Below, one piece after another: positions 11,401-24,770 of a stretch of 64,000 nucleotides of DNA. A model generated the notes under the pieces. The model did no database searches and was not told where the DNA came from. It worked only from the letters and a program-made list of their open reading frames with translations. Both the position numbers and the translations under genes were made by a program. Source of the DNA: Typhlomys cinereus (taxonomy: Eukaryota; Chordata; Mammalia; Rodentia; Platacanthomyidae); the NCBI GenBank assembly GCA_023101885.1, contig JALPQD010000304.1, positions 124,001 through 188,000 on the forward strand. Direction: 5' to 3'. How positions within the stretch are numbered: the stretch's first letter is position 1; each line of letters opens with the position of its first letter.

Positions 11401-11499
11401 AGTTAGTGGCCGAAAATTCATGTTTTATATGTCTGTGTTACAGGTAAGTTTCATAGCACAAGTATGTAACAAATTCATGGCCAAAACCAAAAGGATGCT

Positions 11500-11586
11500 T
11501 AAAGCCAGACATGGCGGTACATGTCTGTAGTTCTAGAACTCAGGAGGCTGACTGAGGTTAAAAAGTCAAGAATAGCAAGACTACCT
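11500..11586 (+). mobile_element. B1-like fragment
   Basis: AGCCAGACATGGCGGTACAT then CTCAGGAGGCTGACTGAGGT: 5' part of a 7SL-derived SINE, cut short by the next SINE. Confidence 0.6.
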
Positions 11587-11722
11587 CGGAGTTGAAGAGA
11601 TGCCTCGAGGGTGAAGCCTCTGCCTCGCAAGCAGGAGGATCTGAGTTCGTATGTGCGGTCCCATCTAAAAAGACCAGGCAGAAATGGTGACAGCCTGCAC
11701 TCTTGACCCTGAAAGTGTCTTT
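11587..11722 (+). mobile_element. SINE, older subfamily, 3' truncated
   Basis: Head with CCTCTGCCTCGCAAGCAGGA and a body as far as GCAGAAATGGTGACAGCCTG, then it stops. What follows to 12116 is not part of the family. Confidence 0.65.
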
Positions 11723-12116
11723 TTTCTTCCCTTTTCTAAGCTTAAAATAGGATCTGAGGTAAGCAAATTAGTGCATGTGAAAAGGCAGAAAGATATCATG
11801 AAGGAAAGTAAGAAGGATAAAGACGGCAAGTTCCTGGGGCTGAGTCGTGCCAGCCTCTCAAGTGTCCTTCTGAAGGACAAGGCGAGGATAAAGCATCCCA
11901 AGGGCATCTATGCCAAAGAAGAAACATATGGGGACTCCTATGCCAACACAAGTTTCAGAATGGTTCGAAAGCCTTATAACTAAAGTGGTCTGCACACATA
12001 AGAATAACCAAAGTTCTGGGGGAAGCATCACTTGTGCATACAGATTGCATTTTAGGTTGGGCATGACCTTGAATGTAAAATGCAAAAGCCAGAAAAGAAA
12101 AAAAAAATTATCTTAG
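11723..12116 (+). other. Unassigned stretch with a short open frame
   Basis: A frame through 11700-11983 reads Lys-rich sequence (SKLVHVKRQKDIMKESKKDK and later YGDSYANTSFRMVRKPYN). I recognise no family. An A-rich run (12096-12108) ends it, so a fragment of an old retrocopy is conceivable. No splice-supported gene model. Confidence 0.2.
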
Positions 12117-12796
12117 CCTGAGGTTATCAAGCAATTCTCCAGCAGATGGCGATCCAGGACCAGCAAGTACAAAGTGCAACATTTCTGAACTGCCCAAATT
12201 CCAGCATCTCAGGATGCTAAATTGAGTTTGATTAATTAAATCTAATCTCATTAATTTCTAAAATCTGAAATATTCCCACTTTTGCATTTTTGTCATGTCA
12301 TATTAGATATATATGAAAGAATATACCTGTATGTGTGTAATGTGAAGGCTAATCATAAACACTAATACAAATATTAATTTGTATTATAATTATTATACAC
12401 ACTATATATGAATATATTACAAATATTGATACATACCATATATTGGTTGCTAAGCTTTGAATTGTAATAAGCCTCAGAGAACTCATCATTCATTATACAT
12501 TAAAACTACAATGTGATTAATATTCTTGAATCTAGTTGTATAGTCCTCTCTTTTTTTAAGTTTGAAATATATTTGCCCCTTTAAAAAGAACTAAGGAAAA
12601 ACCTTTAATATTTCAAACCAACAAGCATCCATCTCCCAAGGCCCAGAAGTACAGAGAGGCCCAAGCCCAATCTCTAGACTGTGCAGGGTTTGGCCATCCC
12701 CACCAACATTCACAATCTAAGATAGATGAGAAGTCATCCAGCAAAATCTCAAAACAAATTAGAAGTCCTTAGAAGGCTACTTAAGAAAGAACATAT

Positions 12797-12995
12797 TCTG
12801 AACTGAGAGATGGCTTAGCGGTTAAGATTCTGCCTCACAAGCAGAAGGAAAACAGAAATGGCAGCCTGCACTTCTGGCTCTAGCAGAGAGAGCTTGGGAA
12901 ATACCAGAGCAAAGTAAACAAAGAGGTAGAAGAAATCCGGGGTAATTCCCGGAGTTAACCTTGAGCCTCCACAAGGACACACAGTACTGTTTCAT

Positions 12996-13050
<55 letters not shown>
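12797..13050 (+). mobile_element. SINE, older subfamily, internal deletion
   Basis: Head TGAGAGATGGCTTAGCGG, body AGCCTGCACTTCTGGCTC and TTGAGCCTCCACAAGGACAC, and a tail of about 25 CA units (12999-13049). The B-box part of the head is deleted. Confidence 0.75.
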
Positions 13051-13051
<1 letters not shown>

Positions 13052-13474
13052 TTTTTCATATAAATAAGTCTTCAAAACAGTGTCTATTTTGGGGTGAAGA
13101 AATGGGGGAGTAGAAGCAATGAGTCCAATTTCATGTACTTTTCCTACCAGTTCATTTTACTGACTAAAAAGCTAGCAGAAGTCCACCGACCCTTCTTGCC
13201 CACAGACACCGGATCCTTCTAGTGTAAACTCTTTTAGCTACGTGCCTCCGTGTCACTGGGTAGATTTCCTTACCACTTTACAAGTTGTTTAAAAGGTGTC
13301 AGAGCACTTTGACCCTGGTACGCCGGCTTGCTTCGGGACTTCCTGCTGTATCCTACTCTCTTCCTGCCTCACAGAGTGTAGTGGTCAATTTATCTGCTCA
13401 CTAGTTCTGATTCTCAGCCCTTCCTTCTTTATTTGTCTTCTTCCTTCTAAAATTTGTTCTTTGAAATTTTGGCT

Positions 13475-13665
13475 TTTTAATATTTTATTTATTTATAAGA
13501 GATGGAGGGAGCAAGGGCAAACCCGTGAAGGTGAATGCATGCCAGGGCACAGCTGTGGAGGTCAGAGGGCAGATTTTCTCCTCCTTCCAGGGTCTGAACT
13601 GGGGTCAACAGGTTTGTATGCGGTCATTTTTACCTGCTGGGCCATCCCCTCAGCCTATGATTTGG
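13475..13665 (-). mobile_element. B3-like SINE, minus strand
   Basis: TTTATTTATTTATAAGAGAT tail, GGAGGTCAGAGGGCAGATTT body and GGGCCATCCCCTCAGCC head in reverse. Confidence 0.65.
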
Positions 13666-15436
13666 ACTTTATTCTTTAAAAGCATGGAAGCATAATTCTG
13701 GGCTCTAATTTCTCAGCACTTTGAAGGTATTATTCTCCCATCTTCTAGTCTCCATTTCTTTTGCTGTGAGATCTGCTCTCAAGTCCATTGTTTCTTTGCA
13801 GGCGAGCTGTCAGTTCCCTTTGAATGTGTTCCTTTTAATCTGGATTCTAAGAATTTTCTCTTCATCTGCATCATACTCTCCAACTAGCCTTAACAACAGT
13901 TAGAAGCTACATTAATGGAAAAATAAAAAGGCTTGTGATAGCACAGTCTACTTCAAACACAACTTTCAAAAGGCTTTAGATTCAACCCCACATTGCAGAG
14001 AGATGTTCGAATACTTTATTTCGTTTAGTACTACTTTCTTTACATTTGAGGATGCTGCTCTTGGAGATATCCTCTCCTCTGATGGTTGGCCAGCTAAAGG
14101 ACCATGCTAACCAATGTCAATCACCTTTACTAGTAGCCGCTCTTCATCTTTGACCACATGTAACTAGAAATATGTTTCCCTGTTGCCGTCTATAAACCTT
14201 GCCTCCAATTAAATTGAGTAATCCCAACAGAGGGAGCCCTAGACCAATGATGACAAGCCCCGGACTCCAATTCTTGCCCACTGAATAACTCACTTATGAT
14301 TCAGACAATGGTCTCTTCTTTGTGTGCCTTTGGAAAAATGAGTCTTTGAACTGTTTCTCCAGGGTACTATACAGAGAAACAGAGATGTTCTGCTGACATT
14401 GTAGCTATAAATTCTGAGCCATCTGGAATCAAATCTCTTCCCAGCAGCTTAGCTGTGCTAAAGGAATGAATATATACTCTAAGCAAGCACACAAGGCATA
14501 AATAAAATTCCACATTCACTCAGACCATGAATTATGGATTGCTTAGGTTGGCTACTGATTTTGGAAAAAAGTCACATAAAGGTAAATTTCCCCTTCAAAT
14601 TGTGAAACAAGCAACCCATCCAAAATGAGATTTACATAATTAATCTGTGGAAATATTTACATCTGTTTTATCATGCTTCCGTGCTTTAGTTCCTTGGGAA
14701 CAGAATTTACCCATCTTTGTGCCCCACCCCTATGGATCAACCCATGCCTTGCACAATAAAAAAAAAAAGAAAGAAAGAAAACAATGCATGTTGCCTTTAT
14801 GGGGTTTGAATCCAATATTTATTAGATCGTGCCATGTATAGTTTCCAAATGATATCAACTTTTAAGGAAACGTCATCAAGTATTTTTTTGTCACACTGGG
14901 GGAGACGGCATGGGAACAATGTACAAATCAACTCCCAGCACATTTTAGGGAAGGGTCTCTCTTGTCCCACTTTTCCTGTCTCCATCTCTTCCACTCTAAC
15001 TTTGCAATGCAGTTTAAGGAGTGGTTTACTCCGATGGAATTCTTCTTACCTTTGTGCAAGTATCAATACAGATTCCTTGGGAAAGGACACAAAATATGAG
15101 CAATCCCTCAGTGAGATCCAAGAGGGCTAAGCAGACAGAATTTCTAGACAATGTGACTGGGAACCACTGCTTCGTTCATATAAAACAGCATCCGATTTCC
15201 AGCCAAAGTAAGACTTGAATAATAGAGGCAGTAAGGCAAAGCAAGTAAGAAACATGCCACTTAAACAAGAGGAGGGTTATTAAACCACTCAATCATGACT
15301 TACCCAACACCTGGAAACAGGCTACTGTGCACATGAGTAGACAGAAAGATCTGGCCCTGGTGGCAAGCAAATTGTACAGAATTCAGTTGGGAGTTCACTG
15401 AGAGCTACACATTGTGAAGAACACAAACATAAAATA

Positions 15437-15558
15437 AAGCCAGACAGGATACTATACTCCTATAATCTCAGTACCCAGGAAGCTAAGGGAAAAGAATCAT
15501 GAATTCAAGGCTTGCTTGAGCTACATTGTAAGACCCTGTCTCCAAAAATTAATAAATG
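15437..15558 (+). mobile_element. B1-like SINE
   Basis: AGCCAGACAGGATACTATAC, TATAATCTCAGTACCCAGGA, ACATTGTAAGACCCTGTCTC and an A-rich end. Confidence 0.7.
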
Positions 15559-15765
15559 ATGTGTAATGTTAAGAAAATGAAGCCATCAGTCACAAAACTA
15601 AGTCACACTATGTATTTATTCCATGTCAAACAGCAGTCTAAGAATACTTAGATTTCTCGAGATTGCATTTAATCTTCACAATCCAAGAGGCAGAAATAGC
15701 AACATTCCTATTTTACAGATGGGGAAGTGGTGGTCTAAAGATGCTGAATAGTTAGTTCAGATCTG

Positions 15766-16008
15766 GATCTGGGGAGGTGGCTCAGAGGTTAAAGTCTTTG
15801 CCTCACAAGCAAAAGTACCCGAGTTGAGATCCTAGATCCCATGTAAAAAAATATTGAGTGAATATGACGGCGGCCTGCAATTCTGACCCTGGAAGGTAGA
15901 ACAATCCAGGAATCTGATTCCTGATGACACACTCGGGCATCACATGGCACACACACTCAAGTATGCTCTTGTACACATGCATGCACACGAACATGCACAC
16001 ACATAAAA
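15766..16008 (+). mobile_element. SINE, older subfamily, diverged
   Basis: Head TGGGGAGGTGGCTCAGAGG and TGCCTCACAAGCAAAAG; the body is partly deleted after CTGACCCTGGAAGGTAG; the tail is irregular CA-rich. Confidence 0.7.
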
Positions 16009-16024
16009 AGATACATATTTGGGT

Positions 16025-16285
16025 CTGCTGGAGGGGGATGGCTCAATAGACAAAGTACCTGCCACGAAAGCGTAAGGACTTGAGTTTGGCTTCTAGTACT
16101 CAAGTAAAAGGCGGGTGCAGTGACTTGTAACTCCAGCAGTGGGATGGGCGGAGACAGGCAGGCCCCTGGAGCGCATTGGTAAGGAACCTATTCAAATGGT
16201 TCTGTGAGAGATGGAAAATGATAGAGGAAGACACCTAACAATACCTCTGGTCTTCACATGCATATGCACACACCTAACAAATCAC
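16025..16285 (+). mobile_element. Composite tRNA-headed SINE
   Basis: Same family as 7110-7475: head CTGGAGGGGGATGGCTCAAT, middle TGTAACTCCAGCAGTGGGAT, end GGTCTTCACATGCATATGCA. Confidence 0.65.
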
Positions 16286-16345
16286 ACTCACACACAACAA
16301 AAAAATCATGTTTTTTTTTTTTTTTCATGACAGAGCCTAGGTTTA

Positions 16346-16583
16346 TTGTTTATTTAATTGTGCATGTGTGTAGAACCACAGGTGAATTCAGGAACCACCA
16401 TGGACGCCTCCACCTCCTCCTTGTTTACTCTGCTCCGGGATTCACAGGCTCTGCCCTACCAGGACCTGAAACGCAGGCCGCCCTCGCTTCTGCCCAGTGT
16501 CTATACGTAGGGTCTAGGATCCGAACTCAGGACCTTCCGCCTGCAAGGCAGAGGCTTAACCCCTGAGACACTACTCTAGCCCC
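16346..16583 (-). mobile_element. SINE, younger subfamily, minus strand
   Basis: Reverse of the same body (GGATTCACAGGCTCTGCCCT, GTCTATACGTAGGGTCTAGG), head at the right end. Flanked by CAGAGCCTAGGTTTA / CAGAGCCTGGGTTTA (16331-16345 and 16584-16598). Confidence 0.87.
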
Positions 16584-17961
16584 CAGAGCCTGGGTTTAAA
16601 GTCAGGTATGTCTATCTGAAAACAGAAGTAAGACAATTCTCCATCCCCTACCCCAACCTCACAGAGGGGGAGGGGGAGCGGAACTGTTTCTGTCCCTCCT
16701 GTCCTCTTACCTCTACTAGCTGTGCTCCCTCTGTTTAAGGAGCAGCATAGTTCCAGGCAGTATTTGCCTAGAATATGACCCAAGTACTCCACTATCATAC
16801 TGCCATACTTATTGCACAGTGAAAACCATGTTGTTTCCTAGAAATGAATCAGGCTTCTAACAGGATGCAATGTCCTCTGAAAAATGGAATATACACAGTT
16901 AGCTGTGAGGGCCATCAGGGGTCAATCAGATTGTCATTGCCAGGAATTAAAAATGTCTTCTCCAACCTAGAAAGCTGACCGGCAGTGTGCACGTGGAAAA
17001 TGGAGATCACTCCTTGGTGGTGGGCCCTAGGAGAAATTACACCTTAGCTTTGCTTAACTTGTCCATGTGGAGTCCAGGAAGAGAAGAAAACAAGCCATTA
17101 CTTTCTGGACAGGAAATGGACCAAGAGTTAGGATGCAAGGGAGCCTGGCAAGCTACCTGAAAAATTGTTTCAGAGCTTTCAAATAGAACATATAAAACCT
17201 TCTTAGACAGTGTAGACTGGGTCAGAGGTCAGGAGCCTCGACAGCTTGTTAGCTAAGGGACGGCCTGAGAGAAAGCTGTACCTGACTAGCTTAATGCGTT
17301 TTTGTGTCTCCTTTGCCTCCTTGGTCTGTTTTGAGCCAACCATTGTTTTAATCTCTACTAATTTCACTTGAAAGAGATGGCAGAGATTTATGTCTGTTCC
17401 TGAGCCAGAGTTTTAATGAGAAACTGGAGTCCTCAGAGAGAAGATAAAGAAAGACACCTGGAGCAAAACCAAGGGAGCCCCATCTGGACCCCAACCCATC
17501 TGGAGAGGCCCCAGCTCAGGCTAAATCCCTAAAGACATTTTAATGAAGAAATTTCCACAGAATGCTTTGGTATTATCGAGTAATGTAGAAAGAGACATTG
17601 ATAAATACAGGCTGAATCTACCTATGCCTCTCGTGACAGAGTTAATGTCTCCAAGTGCTGTAATTTTTTAAAAATTTCATAAGGAATTTTTTTAAATCTT
17701 GTAAGTAAAAAGTATTGCAATGTAAGATAATAATAAATAATATCGTAAGATAAAATTATTGTAAAATAAAAATTATAAGTAAAAAATTACCTAAATCTTA
17801 TAATGCATCTACTTGAAATTTAAGTTTTCCAGAAGCACATTCAATACTTCCTGCTCTTCCACCCTTCATCATCTACATTATAAATTTAAGCAGATGCATT
17901 ACATCTTTATCCTAATCCTTTCCTATAGAGGACACGTATGAATTTAAATATAAAGAGGTGA

Positions 17962-18112
17962 TATGAGGCATGTGTGGTGATTCATGCCTATAATCTTAGA
18001 ATTCAGAAGGTCGAGACAGAAGAATTGTGAGTTCAAGGCCAGCCTAGGTGACACACTGAGTTCTAGATCATTCTGGGCCACAGAGCAAGACTCTGTCTCA
18101 AAAGAAAAAGAT
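17962..18112 (+). mobile_element. B1 SINE
   Basis: GAGGCATGTGTGGTGATTCA, GAGTTCAAGGCCAGCCTAGG, GAGCAAGACTCTGTCTCAAA: a near-complete 7SL-derived monomer, strong evidence for a rodent genome. Confidence 0.82.
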
Positions 18113-18349
18113 GTAAAACTAAGTCATATGCCAACACAACTTCAAGGTTATGAACGCAGTCTAACACCGTACAAGCAATTCTGTTCTTACATTCTTTCAA
18201 ACATTTTTAAGGTTTGCAATCACTTGTACGCCAATGCAATGAAGTGATCACATTTGCATCAGGAAAAGAATATTTACACATGCCTTTTTTATACAGGAAG
18301 CCAGGCCTTGAAAAAATGCCTTTTCTCCAAATATCTAAAATACTTTTAG

Positions 18350-18559
18350 AGCTGGAGAGATAGCTTCCAGCTTAAGACTCTGTCTCACAAGCAGAAAATC
18401 CTGAGTTCAAATCCCAGGTCCCACATAAAAAACACCAGGTAAAAACTTCTGGTCCTGGTGAGTGGGGCCTGAGAAGTCCCAGAGCAAAGCAAAAAAAAGG
18501 TAGAAGCAATCCAGGATGATTTCTGAAGTCACCCTTAGCCCTCCACAGGGGCACACAAT

Positions 18560-18650
<91 letters not shown>

Positions 18651-18660
18651 AAATAAATTT
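18350..18660 (+). mobile_element. SINE, older subfamily, complete
   Basis: Head GAGCTGGAGAGATAGCTTCC through AATCCCAGGTCCCACAT; the body includes AATCCAGGATGATTTCTGAA and CCCTCCACAGGGGCACAC; the tail is (CT)n(CA)n ending ATAAAATAAATTTT. Confidence 0.82.
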
Positions 18661-20271
18661 TAATTTTTTAAAAATTTCCATCCCTGTTATGTACTTCTAA
18701 GCAACGTGTTTACTTCAACTGCACAAAAATCACCCAATAGGAAAACACTGCTTAAATCAGTCCTCATAGACTCTCAACCATGGAGCATGAGTCCAGATTA
18801 GTTGCTCAGAACAAATCTCTGTCCCAGACACCTGAACATCTCCCCTGAGAGAAGCACAGGACAGCTTCTGATAAATCAGATATCTGTACATCTGGATTGA
18901 ATGCCTGCTTACTTTTTCTATATTTAAAAAAAAATGTCACTTCTGTTATGAAGAATTGATCTTAAAGAATCACTCATCTAAACAATAAGCTAAACGAGAA
19001 TAGAATAGTCTATCCCCAGTGTTATCTATGTAGTATCTACTCACCACTTTCTAACTCGGTTTGGTTTAGGTGATTCTTTCACATTCCATCTTGCATTTTT
19101 GTTATTTGTGCATCTATCACATGTCTTCCACTAAAACCTGTGATCTGCTAAGTCAAAATCTGCCTCTAATTCTTCATATTACCTAAGTCATCAAAACCTT
19201 TCCAAATACCCATCCAAATCAATGAGTAAATAAGACTGCTAAATATATGCAAAGCTAAACCTTTACATGTGATTTTATGAATAATGATGAGCATGTTAAA
19301 TAGTGCTTACAGATAGACAAGTGTACACACATGCGCACACACACACGCATGCACACACGTGCACATACGCATGTGCAGAGGGAATCAACTCTACAACAGT
19401 GTTTATTTAATTGTGCTTACTTAATTGTGAGTGTGCTACCTAATTATGTGTCAGTTGCCTTTCTTCAACTTCAAGAATTTGTGATTATAACTCCATGGCT
19501 GCGCATCACAATGTTGGTTTTTAAATATATTTTAGGCACCACTGACCAAATGATCACTACTAGTGAGCATGAGATGATGTTCTGAGTGCTGAGAAACTGA
19601 CCACGCTGCCCTAGAGAGCTGACAGATCCTGAAGACAAAACTGTCATAAATGCCACAGGAAGCATGATGACTTCAGGACCAGACCAAAAATCAAATCAAT
19701 AAATAAATAACTTGCCACAGAGTCAGTCAGTACTGAAACAAGCAGTAATTCTGCATTTCTGAAGCTGTCATGTAGTTTGAAATGATATATAAATAAAAAT
19801 TAAAAAATCTCATCTTCTCTAACATTCAACTCATTAAATAATTATTACCCAGTTCATGCATTTATGTCAATAGTTACCAAATTATCTTTGTTATTTAATT
19901 ACTATTATTTATGCCCAAACAGGAATCATAATGGGAAAGTCAGAATTTAATTCATCGTTTATATGAACCATCATATTCTACCAAACATTTTTCCTGAAAC
20001 TTCCCCATCATATATCATTTAGATAGCTCTGTTTCTAAGGCAGAACTAAATCAAAACCCAAAGCATTTCCAAGAGCAAAGGCCAAAATCTGTCCCATTGT
20101 TGTATTAGAGTGAGAACTCTTAGCCTCATATTGCCATATCACAAGGAGTAAGGGGCAATTCAGTTTTTATCACACAGGCAGGAGGTCTTCAACATCAAAT
20201 ATCACATAATGGCCACCAGAGTAAATCACATGAACTTGTCTTTATGAACAAAGTCTCAGCATGAGATTCTT

Positions 20272-20568
20272 CCCACTCCCTCATACAAATGTAATAGGTA
20301 CCCCTGTCCCCTCCCTCCCTCCACCCCTTCCTACTCCGTCCCCCTTTTCCCCTTCCTTTCCCCCCTCCCTCCCTTTCTCCCAGTGCCCCCTCCTCCCCAT
20401 CTCTGAAGCATCCTTTAATGTGTATATCAAACTTTCCTCTGGGTCCTCCTCCCTGATGAGGTGTAAGGACTCAGTGGCATTTCCTAGATCTCTTTCTTGC
20501 ATAAGTACAGGAACACTATTGTGACTGTTAATCCCTTGTTTCTAAGGATCCTAGTGCCTTTAGTCCAT
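20272..20568 (-). mobile_element. L1 3' end, minus strand
   Basis: Reverse complement of the same 3' UTR, including the C-rich (G-rich on its own strand) stretch 20305-20400. It is flanked by exact copies of TCAGCATGAGATTCTT (20256-20271 and 20569-20584). Confidence 0.88.
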
Positions 20569-21044
20569 TCAGCATGAGATTCTTGAATGTTTTATCCTTT
20601 GACCACTCTAGATGCCATGTGAAGAAATTGGGACTAAGCTACTTCAGGTCGAGGAACTTCTAGGACTATCAGAAGTTGGCAGCAGCAAAGGCAGCTCCTG
20701 CCACAGAGGCATGCTTGGGAGCACAGCCCTGCTGCCCCTTGCTTTGGAGATGACAAGCTCCGGAAACATACAAGAGTAAGTTTCTGTTATTTTAATTTCC
20801 AGCTTATGAATCTTGGTTAAGGAAAGCCTGAGAAAGGAGCATGCCTTCTTGGTCATCGTATGGGAGATATGTGAATGAGGAGGAAAGAAATAAATCATGT
20901 TTAGACTGACTTGCATTTTTAATCATCTCCTGAAGGGTAAATAAGACTGTGGATTCAGAATTTCTGTAGCTCCAAATCTCCTCATGAGAACAGATGTTAA
21001 AATAGCATAGAATGAAGCGAAGCATATAATTAAATAATATACTG

Positions 21045-21048
21045 TGTT

Positions 21049-21098
<50 letters not shown>

Positions 21099-21356
21099 CA
21101 TATAGAAGAGGACAGTCACTGAATGTGTGTGCCTGTGTGGAGGTCCAAGGGTGACATCAAGAATCATCCTGGATTGCTGCTCTATCCTCCTTATTGCTCT
21201 GCACTGACCTTTCCTGGGCTCTATCTTCCTGGGTTGAAAGTGCAAGCTGCTGCCATATCCACCTGGCATTTTTACATGGGATCTGGGAATCTGAACATAG
21301 GTCCTTTTGCTTATGAGCCAAAGGCTTTAACCTATAAACCATCTCCCCAGCTCTAA
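21045..21356 (-). mobile_element. SINE, older subfamily, minus strand
   Basis: Reverse orientation: a (TG)n tail at 21053-21098, then GAGGTCCAAGGGTGACATCA, GAATCATCCTGGATTGCTGC, and the head as AACCATCTCCCCAGCTCT at the right end. Confidence 0.8.
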
Positions 21357-21361
21357 ATGTA

Positions 21362-21570
21362 CATTTTAAGGTGTGTGATATGGTCTCATGTATCCTAGGC
21401 TGGCCTCAAACTCATTGATTGTAACCAAGGAAGTTCTTGAACTTCTAATCCTCCAGCTTCTACCTGCTGCATATTGGGATTACAGGCAGATCACTGTAAA
21501 TGTACTTTGAGGGAGCGAACATAAGGCTTCTTCACGCATACTAGGCGAGCTACATCACCAGTCTATAAAC
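21362..21570 (-). mobile_element. B4-type SINE, minus strand
   Basis: Reverse B1-like part (CTAGGCTGGCCTCAAACTCA, TATTGGGATTACAGGCAGAT) followed by a reverse ID-like head near CATACTAGGCGAGCTACATC. Confidence 0.65.
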
Positions 21571-21633
21571 ATACATCTTAAACTATTGAAGCATATGTCA
21601 TTTAGCAACACATCATAGCAATTAAGACTTCAA

Positions 21634-21778
21634 TGGTATCTGGTGCTGTGATTTGCACCTGTAATCCCTGAACTCAAGAGACTGAGCAGAAGATCTAGAG
21701 ATTGAGGCCAGCCTGGGCTCCAAAACTAATTTCAGGCAAGCTTGATTTACATAGTGAGACTATTTAAAAAAAAAAAGA
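21634..21778 (+). mobile_element. B1 SINE
   Basis: TGATTTGCACCTGTAATCCC, TTGAGGCCAGCCTGGGCTCC, poly-A at 21764-21776. Confidence 0.75.
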
Positions 21779-21799
21779 CTTGAAAGGCAGCTAAAGAAC

Positions 21800-22240
21800 C
21801 TATGTCTGTCATAGTTAGGCACAGATGTCAACTTGCCTGTTAAGGGTTTGAGCTCTGGGCACATTTGTAGAGAATTATTTGTAGAGTTAAGCCCAGAGCA
21901 AACCTGCAGGAGATTGTCTAGCTGATGGGGAAGGCCCAGCCCATGGTGGGTGGGACTAAGCCCTGGAATAAAATACAGAGAGCTGGCTGAGAAAGTTGGC
22001 ATCCTTATGTACACTTGGCCAGACATGCTGGTCTGGCATGTAAGGATCGTCCCTCTCTCAGCTGTTATGTAGAGATGGTGTGGCCAGTTCCCTCGGCCCT
22101 GGTGTGGGTGTGAGCTCTCCTGTGAAGCTGGATTGAGAACTGTAACTGGACAATCATAAGAGAAAATAAACCTTTTGCTCCCTTAGGCCATTTGATGGTG
22201 ATTTTATCAGCAACCATGCAGCTGACTGCAATATTGTCAT
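21800..22240 (+). mobile_element. Old interspersed repeat, CAACTTGACA family
   Basis: Starts near AGATGTCAACTTGCCTG, has AAGGCCCAGCCCATGGTGGG and ends AAAATAAACCTTTTGCTCCC ... GCAACCATGCAGCTGACTG. About 440 bases. I know this repeat type from rodent genomes but cannot name its class with confidence. Confidence 0.6.
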
Positions 22241-23639
22241 AATTAATGCATTATTCTAGAAAATAATAAATTCTCTTTTATCTGAGTATAATTCCATAGT
22301 AGAGTTCAAATTTTACCCTGCTAGTACCTCAAAATACGTACTCTTGGGCAGCATACAAAAACATGCCTTGAGAATGGAGATTCCTAATACATCCCCAGGA
22401 ATATAGTAGTTTCATCTGTTTAAATATATGTAGCCTTTTTGGCTTTCCAAGGGTTAAATGTACCAGCATAAAATTAATTATGATATTTTAGCATATACTA
22501 ATTAAACATAAATTGCATACCCTGATATTTAGGAGAAATTATATGCTAATTCAAGATCTTATACCCAATAATGCAATAGAAAAGAATATTTTTAACCAAA
22601 GATGTCTTTCAGAAACTTTGACAAGAATCATAATTCAGTCTAAAAACTGACAAAATATATTCTCAAAAAGAGACTGAAATGGAATTTTGCAGAACTCAAG
22701 CCCCAGTTTGTCTCAGGCACCTCGGGAAAATTTCAGTACAACTGCCAACATCTACTAAATTTAGAAAATTACTGCAGTTTCACAGGTACAGGTTAGTCAT
22801 AAATGTAATTTTTTCCCTTTGATCTAACAGGTCTTGCCAAGTGAAGCTGTCATAGCTCAGGTTACCTTGGGGAAACCTGCTTTTTCCAGATGGCATCCAG
22901 GGAAACGCCACTACGTGAAACTCTGCGCTCAGAGGTTTGCCACTGTCTTCATATTCACGAAGTGTTAGTCTCTAGACCCACACCCGTCTCCACTGTGGAA
23001 TTCTCTTAACACGTGAGCAGATTACCAGTGTCACCCTGAAGTCTGCAGATCTTCTGCATAACCAGTTTAACCCCGGTTGTAGCTACTCTGTATTGTTGCC
23101 CAGTAATAGTGAATCTTGTTCCATTTTTTGATGTTTTAAAAGGAAAAACACTCCCTTGATTATATGAATACATCCAATAAGTACATTTAGCTTTTAGTGT
23201 TGACTTCTCTTAAAGGAATGCTTAAACTTTTTGTTACTATTTTATTGTTTAAATACTTTATGTGAATGCTCAGCAGAGCCCCTTGTGTGTGGAACACTTT
23301 TGCTTGCTTATAGGGGAAGAGACTAGCTTCTAATCAACACCCAAGCTTTCTCAGGTGCTCCCATTTAGAAAAGCGCAGGCCCGAGCCTCACTTTCTCTCC
23401 AGACAGTCAGTCTACCCCATATCCACAAAATGATCAGACCACTCTGAAAGTGACCCCCCTAGAGGTCCAAGAATATATCTGATGGGAGGCTTTCATTAAA
23501 CTTGGTTAACTCCTTTCTCTTGCCGGTCAGCCAAAGGCTGGCTGAGCACACTAGCCCTCGAAGGGCTCTAGTAAGATCACTGAACCCTGCCTGCCCTGCG
23601 CCCTGAGCCCTGCCCCCAAATACATGCAGTATTGCAGTT

Positions 23640-24055
23640 ACTCTCATGGTTGCTGGTAAATTTGCAACCAACTGGCTTATGGAAACAAGGGATTTTATTC
23701 TAGTTTATGATTGTCCAATTACAGTTCCTTATCCAGCTTGGCAGAAGAGCCCATGCCAACACCAAGGGCCAAGGGAACTGACCACACCATATGCTGAGAA
23801 GGACAATCTTTCTTCACAAGACCTGCATATATGGCCAAGTATATAGAAGGATCCCAATTTCCTCAACCAGCTCCCTTCATCTTATTCTCCTGCCCAGGAC
23901 TAGTCCCACCCTCCATGGGCTGGGCCTTCCCCATCAACTAGATAATCTCCTATAAGCTTGCTCTGAGCTTAAGTCAACGCTAATTCTCTACAGATATGCC
24001 CAGAGCTCTAGGTTTCAATTGTCAAGTTGACATCTATATCTAACTATAACAAGCA
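23640..24055 (-). mobile_element. Old interspersed repeat, CAACTTGACA family, minus strand
   Basis: Reverse of the 21.8-22.2 kb copy: GGGATTTTATTCTAGTTTAT, CCTCCATGGGCTGGGCCTTC, TTGTCAAGTTGACATCTATA. Confidence 0.6.
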
Positions 24056-24727
24056 TCTTGCCTGCAGTAGAAAAACAAAATCAGAGCACACCTTGGATGT
24101 CCTTTCTACATGGAATGCAAGGCTGAGTGGCAAAGAGCCTCCTTATAGTCCTGGTCAGGGAAGCTGGATCACAGCTCTCTGAACATTTTGCATCTCCAGC
24201 CAAAAAAAGCAGTTCATCTCTCAAGATGCAGACAACAGCAAACATGACCATGAGCCACAGTTGTAGTCTTCCTGTCTGTTGACATCAACTATGCCCCAAT
24301 TTTACCTTTCCCATGTTCAAAGCCGATGTCTTGGAAAGTATCATTTCTCAGTTTTGGTCAATTAAAAAAAAAAAAAAACAACTCCCTCCCCAGACAGTGG
24401 AACAAACTGACCCAGAGATGCTACTAAGGGAGAACAACCCAGCACAGATAGATACGATGTTTTTATGAAAACACAACATATACTTAAACGTCCATCCAAG
24501 GAAATCTGATGGAAAAAAAAATTCAACTCCTTCATTTAAACCAGATAATCTCAATCCAGCCTGAATACTGAAATCATCTAAGGCACTCTTTTTAAATGTT
24601 GATGCCAGATTGCTCCCAAGCCAACTTAATTAGAATCACTGGGAGAAGACCTCTGGCAGTGACATTCATTAGAAACTCTCCGGGATAATTCTAATATTCA
24701 GTTCTATATGAGGAATACACACATGCA

Positions 24728-24728
24728 T

Positions 24729-24768
<40 letters not shown>
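24728..24768. repeat. (CA)n microsatellite
   Basis: About 20 CA units, not clearly attached to a SINE. Confidence 0.9.
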
Positions 24769-24770
<2 letters not shown>
